From CAZTDD01 sp964612675 (GTDB taxonomy: Bacteria; Hinthialibacterota; Hinthialibacteria; Hinthialibacterales; JAKPRU01), in assembly GCA_964612675.1 (NCBI GenBank), contig CAZTDD010000024.1, positions 1 through 60,603 of the forward strand: a stretch of 60,603 bases of DNA, written 5' to 3'. A program made the position numbers and the translations under genes. Under the pieces are notes generated by a model. The model saw only the letters and a list, made by a program, of their open reading frames with translations, was not told the origin of the DNA and did not search any database. This document shows positions 1 to 9,602 of this stretch, in pieces. The first letter of the stretch is position 1. The number at the start of each line of letters is the position of its first letter.

Positions 1-76
1 CTCTCCCGGGGGGAGAGGGAACTTCCGATGCCAACTTTCGACTTTTTGCGACCCCATCAAGGGGTAGGGTGAGGGG
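1..76. repeat. interspersed hairpin repeat, copy 1 (partial)
   Basis: The window opens inside a repeat: a CTCTCCC/GGGAGAG hairpin, then the core ACTTTTTGCGACCCCATCA at 41-59, then GGGTAGGGTGAGGGG. The same hairpin and core recur at 20263-20330 and 21958-22056. It lies just upstream of the first gene and is cut by the window edge. Confidence 0.8.
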
Positions 77-95
77 AAAATAGAGGTAACCAATT

Positions 96-1592
96 ATGGA
101 TCGCCGTAGCTTTGTCCAGACGTTAGCCGCGATTCCGGCTGCCAATGTACTATCCGCTGCCGCCCGGGGCGCGCTCTCGAAGGAACCCTTTGTCGGTATC
201 CAAATCGCGCCGCACAGCATCCTTGATGAAGGCATTGAATACTGCCTCGATCTTTTGAAGGAAACCGCGCGCATCAATGCTTTGCTGGTGTATACCCACA
301 AATACTACGGAGCGAGCGGCAGGCCTCCCGAGGTTCTGGCGCACGATCATGGAGTTCCCGTGCGCGACGAACGAAGGCGGAAACTCCCGAAGGTATGGGT
401 AAAACATCAAGAGAAGTATTTTCAGGATACGATACTCCGACATCAAAAACCGAACCCGGAACACGAATACCACGATCGTGATTTATTTCGCGAGCTGGTA
501 GATCCCGCCCGTGCACGCGGCATGAAAATCTATACGCGAATCTTGGAACCCCAGACAACAAACGGGCTCGGTTTTATTGAGAACTGGGAAAAGGTCCTTA
601 CTGTCGATATCAACGGAAACCGTGGAAGAGGCCCCTGCTGGAATCATCCGGAATACAGGGCGTGGATCGTCGCAACCGTCAAAGATCTGTTTGAAAACTA
701 CGAACTCGACGGAATACAGTACGGTGCGGAACGTGTCGGTCCGCTGTCGGAGGTTCTCTTTCGAGGCTGGGTGCCGACCTGTTTTTGTCAACACTGCGTT
801 CAGCGAAACCGAGACAAGGGGATCGATCCGGACCGTGCCCGCAAGGGCTACAGAGAGCTCCACACTCTTATGGTGGACGTAGAGAAAGGAAAAGAGAAAC
901 CGATAGACGGGGTCATTACGAGCGTACTTCGAGTTTTCCACAAATACCACGAGGTATTTGCTTGGAATTATCAGTGGTTTTTGACGGATGAGGAGATTGG
1001 TAGGGAGGTATACAGCACAATCAAATCGATTCAGCCTTCCGCCCAGGTTGGTTGCCACATCGACCATCAACGATCCAGCTGGGACGTTTTCTACCGTGCC
1101 GCTGTGAGTTATTCAGACATTGCCGAGTGGGCGGACTTTATTAAGCCGATCCTCTACCACGACATTCTCGGTCCACGGCTCCGTTGGTGGGTTCTGGAAC
1201 GTATGAACAAACTGGTCTTAAGCGACCTCACCTTGGAACAGTCTCTGGAGCTTTTCTACGCCGTCATTGGCTATGACAAAAACCGTGAGCCGAATTTACA
1301 AGAGCTGGATACCACCGGTTTATCCCCGGACTATGTGTATCGTGAAACGAAGCGATGTGTGGAGGGAGTTAACGGAAAAGCGGCGGTATACAGCGGCATC
1401 GGATTCGATGTACCGTGGCACTCTCCGAAAGGGCAAGTTCACTTCCCCAGCGATCCGGATAATGTTTACAAAGCTGTAATGAAAGCCTTTGAGGCGGGAG
1501 CCGGCGGCATCGTCGCCTCCCGCGAGTACGGTGAAATGCGCGTCCCGAATCTTCGCGCTGTCGGCCGGGCGGTGGATGAGTGGAGTTCCTGA
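96..1592 (+). CDS. exported TIM-barrel glycoside-hydrolase-like protein
   Basis: 498 residues. The N-terminus carries a twin-arginine-type signal (MDRRSFVQTLA followed by an Ala-rich stretch to about residue 27), so export by Tat is likely. The body has the look of uncharacterised glycosidase-like TIM barrels: the DGIQYGAERVG segment at about 208-218 resembles a barrel strand carrying acidic residues, and a CFCQHCVQRNRDKGID segment (about 229-244) is a Cys-pair motif often seen in this class. The start is preceded by AGAGG at 86-90. It heads a plus-strand run with rhamnose genes, which suggests glycan degradation. Family and substrate are not certain. Confidence 0.6.
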   Translation: MDRRSFVQTLAAIPAANVLSAAARGALSKEPFVGIQIAPHSILDEGIEYCLDLLKETARINALLVYTHKYYGASGRPPEVLAHDHGVPVRDERRRKLPKVWVKHQEKYFQDTILRHQKPNPEHEYHDRDLFRELVDPARARGMKIYTRILEPQTTNGLGFIENWEKVLTVDINGNRGRGPCWNHPEYRAWIVATVKDLFENYELDGIQYGAERVGPLSEVLFRGWVPTCFCQHCVQRNRDKGIDPDRARKGYRELHTLMVDVEKGKEKPIDGVITSVLRVFHKYHEVFAWNYQWFLTDEEIGREVYSTIKSIQPSAQVGCHIDHQRSSWDVFYRAAVSYSDIAEWADFIKPILYHDILGPRLRWWVLERMNKLVLSDLTLEQSLELFYAVIGYDKNREPNLQELDTTGLSPDYVYRETKRCVEGVNGKAAVYSGIGFDVPWHSPKGQVHFPSDPDNVYKAVMKAFEAGAGGIVASREYGEMRVPNLRAVGRAVDEWSS

Positions 1593-1665
1593 GTTTATTC
1601 GTGAACCTATACATGCCGATGATAAATCAGTCCGAAGAAATCCCCTATTGTGAGGAGAGATACTA

Positions 1666-2535
1666 ATGCGAATAGTCGATCACAGACATCGAATACTTGC
1701 CGTTGTGCTTTTTGTCGCCTTGCCTTTTGTCGCCATGCCCTCGGTTTCGTTCGCTGAATCGAACGTGGACGGCAAAGAGATTCGCCTTTTGTGGCTCGGT
1801 AGCAGCAGCACATACTATCAAGATATGCCGCATCAGATGGCGGAATGGCTCGATGAATATGGATGCGCAACGGAAGCTGTCTCCGATCTCGCAGGCAAGA
1901 GCGGGACAGGAGTACAAAAGTATCTGGAACCGGATTTCAAGCCGGAATACGGGCTCGAAAAGGGACAAACTGTCTTGGACAAGATCTGCGACGGAAACTA
2001 CGACTTCGTCGTCCTGCAGGTCCCCGTGGATTTTCTTGCAGGAGCGCAAGGGAACGACAGCGAGACGTTTGACAAAGCGATCGACATCTACTCCGCCGCC
2101 GCGAAGAAGGCCGGCAGCAGAGTGATTCTCTATGAACAAGGCTGGGGCGATGGAGAGATATTCGAGACTGGTCAGAAGATGCTGCGGGATGCCGCCGGCC
2201 GAAATGACGTTCCCATCGCACCGTGTCGTACCGCCTGGGAGCATGTGCGAAAGGAACACCCCGTGATCGAATTACACGATCTTCCGGATCGTGTTCATCC
2301 CGGTATGGTAGGAACCTATTTGAATCTGTGTTGTTTCTATGCCGCAATTACAGGAGAGTCGCCTGTCGGTTTACCGGTTCGTGAGATCGAATATTGGCCC
2401 TTGGTAATGAAGGATGGCAAACGCAAACGGGACCGTTCCGGCGCTCTCTTTACCGTCAATGACAATCTCGCCGAATATTTCCAGAAGACGGCCTGGAAAA
2501 GCTGGCTTGAGGTACAGAAGGACTTGACAAAATAA
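1666..2535 (+). CDS. exported SGNH/GDSL hydrolase-like protein
   Basis: 289 residues with a Sec-type signal peptide (hydrophobic stretch about residues 10-27, ending near SFA). A GDSL block-I-like LWLGSSST follows, with the candidate nucleophile serine in GSS; VVLQVP sits where block III is expected and DRVHPG near residue 209 fits the Asp-x-x-His block V. Such enzymes commonly deacetylate polysaccharides. A GAGGAGAG ribosome binding site precedes the ATG. It lies between a glycosidase-like gene and rhamnose isomerase, so removal of esters from a rhamnose-containing glycan is a reasonable inference. A usual GxND block III is not evident, so catalysis is unproven. Confidence 0.6.
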   Translation: MRIVDHRHRILAVVLFVALPFVAMPSVSFAESNVDGKEIRLLWLGSSSTYYQDMPHQMAEWLDEYGCATEAVSDLAGKSGTGVQKYLEPDFKPEYGLEKGQTVLDKICDGNYDFVVLQVPVDFLAGAQGNDSETFDKAIDIYSAAAKKAGSRVILYEQGWGDGEIFETGQKMLRDAAGRNDVPIAPCRTAWEHVRKEHPVIELHDLPDRVHPGMVGTYLNLCCFYAAITGESPVGLPVREIEYWPLVMKDGKRKRDRSGALFTVNDNLAEYFQKTAWKSWLEVQKDLTK

Positions 2536-2613
2536 AGCCGCCGAACGCTCTAGTGAAGAAGCAGAATCCGAGTTATATTGGACCCCCATTTCAAACAGGC
2601 GTGAAGAATCACT

Positions 2614-3882
2614 ATGTCAAACAGCCAAAGTAACATCCAGAAAGCATTCGAAATCGCAAAAGAACGGTACGCGGAACTGGGAGTCGATGTTCATAAGTCA
2701 CTGGACAAGCTCCAGAAAGTCCCGATCTCGCTCCACTGCTGGCAGGGCGATGACGTCGGCGGGTTCGAGAAGACCGGCGAGGATCTCGGCGGCGGCCTGG
2801 CGGTGACCGGTAACTACCCCGGCAAAGCGCGAACGCCTGACGAACTCCGCATGGACGTCGACAAAGCACTTTCGCTGATCCCGGGTAAGCACCGTTTCAA
2901 TCTCCACGCCATCTACGCTGAAACCGGCGGGAAACGTATCGATCGAAACGAACTGGAGCCCGAGCACTTTCAAAGTTGGATCGACTGGGCGAAAGAACGG
3001 GAGATGGGGATGGATTTTAATCCCACGTTCTTCGGTCATCCGAAAGCCGACGACGGATTCACCCTTTCCCACAGCGACGAGGGAATCCGTCGATTCTGGA
3101 TCGAGCATGGGATCGCCTGCCGCAAGATCGGTGCCGCATTCGGAAAAGCACTCGGTACACCCTGTGTGACGAATCTCTGGATCGCGGACGGCTACAAAGA
3201 TATCCCGGCGGACCGAAAGGGGCCGCGCGTGCGACTTGCCGAGTCACTCGACGCGATATTCGCTGAGCCGATTGACCCGAAAGCCAACCTGGATTCGGTG
3301 GAATCGAAGCTCTTCGGCATTGGGTCGGAAAGTTATGTCGTTGGATCGCACGAATTCTACATGGGCTATGCGATCAAGAACAACAAACTGCTCTGCTTGG
3401 ACACGGGCCATTTTCATCCAACGGAAGTTGTTTCCGACAAGATCTCCTCTGTCATGCTCTGGCTCGACGAGATCCTGCTGCACGTCAGTCGCGGCGTCCG
3501 ATGGGACAGCGATCATGTTGTGATTCTGAGCGATGAACTACAGGCGCTCGCCAAAGAGTTAGTGCGCGGAGAGTTCCTCGAACGAGTCCATATCGGCTTG
3601 GACTTCTTCGATGCCAGTATCAACCGTGTGGCGGCCTGGGTCATCGGAACCCGCTGTATGATCAAAGCGTTACTGATGGCTCTCCTTGAGCCCGTCGATC
3701 TGCTGCGTCGTTTCGAAAATGAAGGAGACTACACGAAACGATTGGCGATGATGGAGGAACTCAAGACAATGCCTTTCGGTGCGGTGTGGGACTATCACTG
3801 TCTCACATCGGATGTTCCTGCGGGGGATTCGTGGCTCGAAGACATCAAGCAATATGAAAAAGAAATCCTATCGAAACGGTGA
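2614..3882 (+). CDS. rhaA: L-rhamnose isomerase
   Basis: 422 residues, the normal length for RhaA, which converts L-rhamnose to L-rhamnulose in the cytoplasm with a divalent metal. Characteristic segments are ISLHCWQGDDVGGFE near the N-terminus, GMDFNPTFFGHP, SHEFYMGYAI, LCLDTGHFHPTE and RWDSDHVV, which carry the conserved acidic/His metal ligands of the xylose-isomerase fold. There is no signal peptide. It is followed after 9 bases by a permease gene and lies in the same run as an alpha-L-rhamnosidase. No rhamnulokinase or rhamnulose-phosphate aldolase is in the window, so the later steps are either elsewhere or use another route. Confidence 0.95.
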   Translation: MSNSQSNIQKAFEIAKERYAELGVDVHKSLDKLQKVPISLHCWQGDDVGGFEKTGEDLGGGLAVTGNYPGKARTPDELRMDVDKALSLIPGKHRFNLHAIYAETGGKRIDRNELEPEHFQSWIDWAKEREMGMDFNPTFFGHPKADDGFTLSHSDEGIRRFWIEHGIACRKIGAAFGKALGTPCVTNLWIADGYKDIPADRKGPRVRLAESLDAIFAEPIDPKANLDSVESKLFGIGSESYVVGSHEFYMGYAIKNNKLLCLDTGHFHPTEVVSDKISSVMLWLDEILLHVSRGVRWDSDHVVILSDELQALAKELVRGEFLERVHIGLDFFDASINRVAAWVIGTRCMIKALLMALLEPVDLLRRFENEGDYTKRLAMMEELKTMPFGAVWDYHCLTSDVPAGDSWLEDIKQYEKEILSKR

Positions 3883-3891
3883 ACTGATCGC

Positions 3892-5361
3892 ATGAACGAC
3901 TCATCCACGGACAAAAACAAAACAGACCTGACACCTGCGGATCTCCTTGCAGACAATCCCGACGGGATTGAGGAACAGTTGCATGTGGGCGATGAGTTTG
4001 AACGCGAACGCGTCCCCAAGAGATCGCTGCTCGGGTTCAAGAGTTTCATCGGCATGTACGCAGGCGAGCATTGTGCCGGTACGGAGCTGATGATCGGGCC
4101 GTTGTTTATCGCCGCCGGGGTCAGCGCGTTCGATCTTGTGTTCGGCTTGATCGTGGGCAACCTTCTCGCTGTGCTGAGTTGGACCTTTCTGACGGCGCCG
4201 ATTGCGACACGAGCACGGTTCACGCTTTACTATCAGCTCGAGAAAATCTGCGGGCGAAACCTGGTTACCATTTATAACCTGGCCAACGGCGTCATGTTTT
4301 GTTTTCTGGCGGGTGCGATGGTGACGGTTTCCGCGACAGCGGTCGGTGTGTGGTTCGATTTCCCCATGCCCGGCTTGACCGACATGTATCCCAACAGTGT
4401 CGGTTGGGTTCTGGCGGTCCTCATTGTGGGGTCCTTGATCGCAGTGGTCGCCGCGTACGGATACGAGAGTGTGGCCCGTTTCGCCAATATCGCCTCACCG
4501 TGGATGGTACTCGTATTTCTGGCTTTTGGATTCGTGGCTCTTCCCCAGCTTGGAGTCACTTCGCCAAAAGGTTTTTGGACCATTGCCAAGGAGACAATCT
4601 GGACCGGCGGAGATCCTCTGCCGGGGCAAACCAAATTCACGCTTTGGCACGTTATGTTTTTTGCCTGGTTTTGTAACATGGCCATGCATATCGGTATGGC
4701 TGACCTGAGCGTGTTCCGTTTTGCGAAGAAATCGTGGTACGGCATTGCGACGGCTGCAGGGATGTATGTCGGTCATTTCATGGCCTGGCTGTCGGCGTCT
4801 CTGCTCTATGCGCTTCAGCTTCACCGCGATCCGCTGAACACCGATGTTCTGCCTGGACCGCTGGCATACGATGCCGCCGGAATTGCGGGCCTCTTATGTG
4901 TCATTATCGCCGGGTGGACCACGGCCAACCCAACGATCTACCGTGCCGGACTGGCCTTCCAGGCAATCATGCCCAAGTTATCCCGTTTCAAGGTTACGCT
5001 GTTTACCGGTTTCATCGCGACAATTGCGGGAATGTTCCCAGCGATTGCGATGAAATTACTTGGCTTTGTCGCCCTGTACGGAATGATTCTGATGCCGATG
5101 GGTGCGGTGATCTTCGTGGATTTTTGGCTGATCAAGAAATTCGGTCTGAACAGCAATTACGCGGAGCTAAGCGGAAAAACATTTAATTGGGCGGCGGGCC
5201 TGACGTATTTTCTGACGCTGGCGATTTGTCTGCTGCTCGTCAATTACGCAGGTATACAGATTTATTTTGTCAGCCTGCCGGGCTGGTTTGTCGCGGCGAT
5301 CCTTTACGTCGTTCTCAGTAAGATCTATCAGCAAAAACTGCGGCCGCAGGCTGCTGCATAA
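3892..5361 (+). CDS. NCS1-type permease, candidate rhamnose-locus transporter
   Basis: 489 residues with about 12 predicted membrane spans after a hydrophilic N-terminus of about 50 residues. Overall it resembles nucleobase:cation-symporter-1 (purine/cytosine permease-like) proteins: an early GAEHCAGTELMIGPLFIAAG segment, an inner WHVMFFAWFCNMAMHIGMADLS stretch and an AGWTTANPTIYRAGL segment. It lies 9 bases after rhaA and before a small membrane protein and the rhamnosidase, so uptake of L-rhamnose or a related product is a context-based inference; the family usually carries nucleobases, allantoin or hydantoins. No strong ribosome binding site is visible before the ATG. Confidence 0.75.
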   Translation: MNDSSTDKNKTDLTPADLLADNPDGIEEQLHVGDEFERERVPKRSLLGFKSFIGMYAGEHCAGTELMIGPLFIAAGVSAFDLVFGLIVGNLLAVLSWTFLTAPIATRARFTLYYQLEKICGRNLVTIYNLANGVMFCFLAGAMVTVSATAVGVWFDFPMPGLTDMYPNSVGWVLAVLIVGSLIAVVAAYGYESVARFANIASPWMVLVFLAFGFVALPQLGVTSPKGFWTIAKETIWTGGDPLPGQTKFTLWHVMFFAWFCNMAMHIGMADLSVFRFAKKSWYGIATAAGMYVGHFMAWLSASLLYALQLHRDPLNTDVLPGPLAYDAAGIAGLLCVIIAGWTTANPTIYRAGLAFQAIMPKLSRFKVTLFTGFIATIAGMFPAIAMKLLGFVALYGMILMPMGAVIFVDFWLIKKFGLNSNYAELSGKTFNWAAGLTYFLTLAICLLLVNYAGIQIYFVSLPGWFVAAILYVVLSKIYQQKLRPQAAA

Positions 5362-5374
5362 GGATAGCAAGAAA

Positions 5375-5572
5375 ATGAAACCACTGTTACAACTTATTTC
5401 GTGGCTCGCACTGGCGGGGACTATACTGCCGTCGATTTTCTATTTCCTCGGCAGCATGGAGCTGGACACCGTCAAATGGTCGATGTTACTTGCGACCATC
5501 GTTTGGTTTGTCACAACGCCGTTCTGGATGGAACACAACAGTAAATCGGAAGAAGAACACGAAACCGGATAA
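5375..5572 (+). CDS. small two-span membrane protein beside the permease
   Basis: 65 residues starting at ATG 5375, with AGGATAG at 5361-5367 as ribosome binding site, 13 bases after the permease stop. Two hydrophobic segments (about residues 7-26 and 35-51) are followed by a short charged tail ending EEEHETG. I do not recognise a named family. The tight spacing and size fit an accessory subunit of the upstream transporter, as many permeases have, but that is inference. Confidence 0.65.
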   Translation: MKPLLQLISWLALAGTILPSIFYFLGSMELDTVKWSMLLATIVWFVTTPFWMEHNSKSEEEHETG

Positions 5573-5584
5573 GGGAGACTCATC

Positions 5585-8500
5585 ATGCCGCGCGTTTCAC
5601 CATCTCAAAGATTCAATCGTGCTACCTCGTTTCTATTCTCTGCCCTCCTCATCTTTTCTGCAACAAGCTATGTAGACTCCGCTTCCACCGATTATCTCGT
5701 GCCAACCTATTTGCGTTGCGAGTATCGTGTCGATCCTGTCGATATCGACGATATGCATCCCCGACTCTCTTGGCTGGTCGAATCGAGAAACCGAGGACAG
5801 TGTCAAACAGCGTATCGTGTAATTGTGTCACCGGATCGAGAGAGTCTCGAAACAGGGGTCGGCGATCTGTGGGATCCGGGATATGTCGAAACCTCTGAAA
5901 CAACCGGCATTGTCTATAAGGGCGATTCGCTCCAATCGGGACAACAGTGTTTTTGGAAAGTAAAGGTTTGGGACAAGGATGGAAAGGAATCTCCGTGGAG
6001 TGAAACAGCGGCGTGGTCGATGGGACTCCTGAAACAATCCGATTGGGATGCAGAGTGGATCGGATACGACAAAGAACGGGAGCCGGAGGTGCGCGAGGCC
6101 CCACTCGACGAGGCCAAATGGATCTGGTTCGCCGGAGATGAAGGCTCCGATGTTCCCGCGGGTCATCGGGTTTTCATGACCGAAGTAACCATTCCAGAAG
6201 ATGCGATCATTGACAAAGCCGAACTGCTTGTCGCCGCGGACGACCGCCATTGGTTCAACATCAACGGTGCCTCCGCCTCGATTGGCGAAGGATGGGAGCG
6301 GATTCAACTGGTCGATGTCACACAGCGAATGAAATCCGGTGTGAATACCATCCGCGTTCAGGTAGAAAACGCCAGTGAGGGTCCCGCCGGTCTGATCGCC
6401 AAGTTGACGGTGACCACCACCGACAACGATACTTACGTCTTCGTTACGGATGGCTCGTGGCGTTGTACCGACAGCCCGGGAGAAGACTGGCACAAACGGG
6501 CAATCGCGGCGGATGCCTGGCCGGAGTGCCGTGTCATCGGCGAATATGGGTGCGATCCGTGGGGCACATTGGAGTACCAGAAACTCTTTCTGCCTCCACC
6601 GGTTTATCTTCGGACAGCTTTCAACACAGAGAATCCGGTACGCCGTGCGGTCGTGTATGCAACGGCGCTTGGGCTTTACGATCTCCATCTGAACGGCGTC
6701 CGCGTGACCGAGGACTATTTCAATCCCGGTTGGACCGATTACACAAAGCGCGTCTATTATCGCGGTTACGATGTGACCGAGTTGATCGGCCGGGGCGAGA
6801 ACGCTTTCGGGGCGATCCTCGCGGACGGCTGGTACAGCGGATATATCGGCTGGAAACGGATACGCGATCATTACGGCAAGAAGCCGCGCTTCCGCGCACA
6901 ACTCCATATCGAGTATGAAAACGGCGAAAAGGTTGTCATTGCCACGGGACGCAGCTGGAAAGCATCGACCGGCCCGATTCGTGAAGCGGACTTCCTGATG
7001 GGTGAGACCTACGACGCCCGTATGGCGATGGAGAACTGGTGCAAACCGGGGTTCGACGACGATGAATGGGATCGAGTCGATACCGGCGCCGAGATGCGCC
7101 CTGTCGTTGAAGCTCATCCCGGTCCGCCGGTAATAGCCATCGAGGAATTCCAGGCAGAAGAAATCACTGAACCCCAACCGGATACTTATGTGTTGGACAT
7201 GGGCCAGAATTTTGCGGGCGTTCCGCGTTTGAAACTAAAAGGAAAACCGGGGCAAACCATCCGTCTGCGATTCGCCGAACGACTCAATCCGGACGGAACG
7301 GTCTACACCACGAATTTGCGCGAGGCGCGTGTAATTGATACGTATATTTGCGACGGTGAGGGTGTTGAGATTTGGCAACCGCGATTCACTTTCCACGGTT
7401 TCCAGTATGTTGAAATTACAGGCCTCGATTCGCCGCCGACACGCGACACCCTCGTCGGCGTCGCTCTCAGCAGCGATACACCGGATGCGGGCAGTTTTGA
7501 ATGCTCCGATCCGATGTTGAATCAGCTGGTCAGCAATATTTATTGGACGCAGCGAGCCAATTTCATTGAAATTCCCACCGATTGCCCGCAACGCGATGAA
7601 CGTCTCGGCTGGACTGGCGACGCGCAGGTGTATGTCCGTACCGCGACACTCAACGCGGATGTTCAATCGTTCTTCGATAAGTGGCTGATCGACCTGACCG
7701 ATGCGCAGCGCGAAGATGGACAATTTCCGATGGTTGCGCCGCTAAAAGTCGCTGGTGGTGACGGCGGCCCCGCGTGGGCGGATGCGGGTGTGATTTGTCC
7801 GTGGACGATTTATTGGGTCTATGGCGATGAGCGGGTATTGGAGCGGCAGTACGAATCGATGACTGAATTCATCGAATTCTGCAAAAACCGCAGCACCGAT
7901 GGTCTTCTGCCACCGAAACAGTTTCATTGTTTTGGCGACTGGCTGAGTATCAGAGCCGATACACCGACCGATGTGATCTACACAGCCTATTTCGCCTATA
8001 GCACAAAACTCACCGCACGTGCTGCGGAAGCGCTTGGTAAGCAAAAAGACGCGATCAAGTACAACAAACTCCACGAGCAAATCAAATCGGCGTTTAACGA
8101 AGCGTATGTTTCGTCGGACGGGACAATCGAAGGAGACACGCAGTGCTGTTATGTGCTCGCGTTGGCGTTCGATCTGCTAGATGCCGAAAAAGCGAAGCTG
8201 GCCGCACGTCATCTGGTGGAGGACATAGAGAGCCGTGATTGGCATCTATCGACTGGATTCATCGGCACAAAAGATCTGATGCTCGCTCTGGAGAAAATCG
8301 GGCGAAACGACGTCGCCTATCGGCTGATCCACAACGACACATTCCCGTCGTGGGGATTCTCGATTCGGCATGGCGCGACGAGTATTTGGGAGCGTTGGGA
8401 TGGATGGACACCGGAAGAAGGTTTTCAGAATCCGGGCATGAATTCGTTCGCGCATTATTCGTTTGGCGCTGTGTATCAGTGGATGGTCGAGAACATCGGC

Positions 8501-8845
8501 GGCATTCGGAGCGAGGCCCCGGCGTATAGGGAGATTGTCATCAAACCGCAGCCCGGCGGTCGGCTGACATGGGCGAAAGTGGGTTATGAAAGCATCCAGG
8601 GACCGATTCGGAGTTGTTGGGAGATGGCCGATGATACCTTTCTTTTGAATGTCACGATTCCTCCGAACACGACGGCTACGATTCACGTCCCAACAGAGGA
8701 TGCGTCTGGGATTACCGAAAGCGGCCGTCCGATTGACGAACTTCATAGCGTGAAATTCGTTTGTGAGAAGGAAGGCGTTGCGATACTTGAGGTGGGTTCC
8801 GGCAAATACCGTTTCGCGTCGCCGTATTCAGGGGCCGGTGAGTGA
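5585..8845 (+). CDS. exported alpha-L-rhamnosidase (GH78)
   Basis: 1086 residues with an N-terminal hydrophobic signal (about 12-32). The layout fits GH78: a fibronectin-like N-terminal domain beginning PTYLRCEYRVDPVDIDDMHPRLSW, beta-sandwich domains containing ADGWYSGYIGW, an (alpha/alpha)6 catalytic barrel with the hallmark TDCPQRDERLGWTGDAQ around residues 665-681, and a C-terminal beta-sandwich. An insertion around residues 175-325 looks like an extra carbohydrate-binding-like module. GH78 enzymes release terminal L-rhamnose from glycans by inversion. It is the last gene of the rhamnose run; GGGAGA at 5573-5578 precedes the start. Confidence 0.93.
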   Translation: MPRVSPSQRFNRATSFLFSALLIFSATSYVDSASTDYLVPTYLRCEYRVDPVDIDDMHPRLSWLVESRNRGQCQTAYRVIVSPDRESLETGVGDLWDPGYVETSETTGIVYKGDSLQSGQQCFWKVKVWDKDGKESPWSETAAWSMGLLKQSDWDAEWIGYDKEREPEVREAPLDEAKWIWFAGDEGSDVPAGHRVFMTEVTIPEDAIIDKAELLVAADDRHWFNINGASASIGEGWERIQLVDVTQRMKSGVNTIRVQVENASEGPAGLIAKLTVTTTDNDTYVFVTDGSWRCTDSPGEDWHKRAIAADAWPECRVIGEYGCDPWGTLEYQKLFLPPPVYLRTAFNTENPVRRAVVYATALGLYDLHLNGVRVTEDYFNPGWTDYTKRVYYRGYDVTELIGRGENAFGAILADGWYSGYIGWKRIRDHYGKKPRFRAQLHIEYENGEKVVIATGRSWKASTGPIREADFLMGETYDARMAMENWCKPGFDDDEWDRVDTGAEMRPVVEAHPGPPVIAIEEFQAEEITEPQPDTYVLDMGQNFAGVPRLKLKGKPGQTIRLRFAERLNPDGTVYTTNLREARVIDTYICDGEGVEIWQPRFTFHGFQYVEITGLDSPPTRDTLVGVALSSDTPDAGSFECSDPMLNQLVSNIYWTQRANFIEIPTDCPQRDERLGWTGDAQVYVRTATLNADVQSFFDKWLIDLTDAQREDGQFPMVAPLKVAGGDGGPAWADAGVICPWTIYWVYGDERVLERQYESMTEFIEFCKNRSTDGLLPPKQFHCFGDWLSIRADTPTDVIYTAYFAYSTKLTARAAEALGKQKDAIKYNKLHEQIKSAFNEAYVSSDGTIEGDTQCCYVLALAFDLLDAEKAKLAARHLVEDIESRDWHLSTGFIGTKDLMLALEKIGRNDVAYRLIHNDTFPSWGFSIRHGATSIWERWDGWTPEEGFQNPGMNSFAHYSFGAVYQWMVENIGGIRSEAPAYREIVIKPQPGGRLTWAKVGYESIQGPIRSCWEMADDTFLLNVTIPPNTTATIHVPTEDASGITESGRPIDELHSVKFVCEKEGVAILEVGSGKYRFASPYSGAGE

Positions 8846-8944
8846 ATCACGAACGACACTGAGTAAGAATCGCGGACAATGCGGAGTGAATCACCAAAGA
8901 CGCTGGACGAATCACAGCTTACCCAAAGAAGTTGGGCGAATCAC
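8844..8944. repeat. degenerate GAATCAC direct repeats
   Basis: GAATCAC occurs at 8844, 8888, 8909 and 8938, with degenerate intervening sequence. The first copy overlaps the rhamnosidase stop codon. This looks like decayed tandem or slippage sequence; no function is apparent. Confidence 0.5.
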
Positions 8945-9602
8945 AGATTACACGGATAGAAAAGAACAGATAGAAAAGACACGGATTACATGGAAAAGAC
9001 AAAGCCCCGCTGGTCCAGGAGTGGCACTCCTGGACCGGGTGGCTGAATGGAAACGTCACCTGCTGCCACGCGAGAAGCGAGACGATAGAAAACACACTCG
9101 CCTGACTCTTCAGACTCTCTTGTCATCCAGACCGGAAAACCGACGACATCGCACAGCCCCGTCGAGGACGGGCATCGACGAGGATCTCATTTCGACCCCC
9201 TGGCATGACAGTCGTTGTTGTTCAGTGATCCTAAATCCGAATCCGGCAGTTGAGGATCACGTCGTGCGTTTAACATGCTCATGTTGCAGCAATACCGATC
9301 ATGACACCTTTCACCCAATTGGTGATCGGTTCCCGAGCTTGTCGATGGGCCGATCACCAATGCCCGCGCGGCCCTACCTGACAGCCAAAGCAGCGCCAAG
9401 GGCACCGCACTCCAAAGATCGCCCCCGGAGTGCAACTCCAGGGCGAGCGGTGACAAAGATCACCCCCAAGCGGAATTGGGGTTGGCACCCGTTCCTAACA
9501 ATCCACCGCCTCTTGCCCTCGGTCGCCCTGATTCCCTTCGTCAAGACGCATTCGCCCAATCGAGTCCACCCGTCCCTTCCGCATTTTTTTTGAAATCACC
9601 TA
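8846..9602. other. gene-free, hairpin-rich intergenic stretch
   Basis: About 760 bases without a convincing gene. It holds the GAATCAC repeats and three strong inverted repeats: GGTCCAGGAGT/ACTCCTGGACC at 9012-9036 with a 3-base loop, ATTGGTGATCGG/CCGATCACCAAT at 9318-9361 with a 20-base loop, and GCCC..GGAGT/ACTCC.GGGC at 9421-9444. The first and third share a GGAGT-loop-ACTCC centre. A long open frame here is Arg/Pro/Ser-rich and not protein-like. Confidence 0.6.

Noticed and set aside
5828..7177. 449-residue open frame antisense to the rhamnosidase
   Set aside because: It lies wholly within a well-supported GH78 gene and shows no recognisable domain.
8763..9593. 276-residue open frame spanning the end of the rhamnosidase and the gap after it
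   Set aside because: It starts inside GH78, runs across repeats and hairpins, and its product is Arg/Pro/Ser-rich without domain features or a ribosome binding site.
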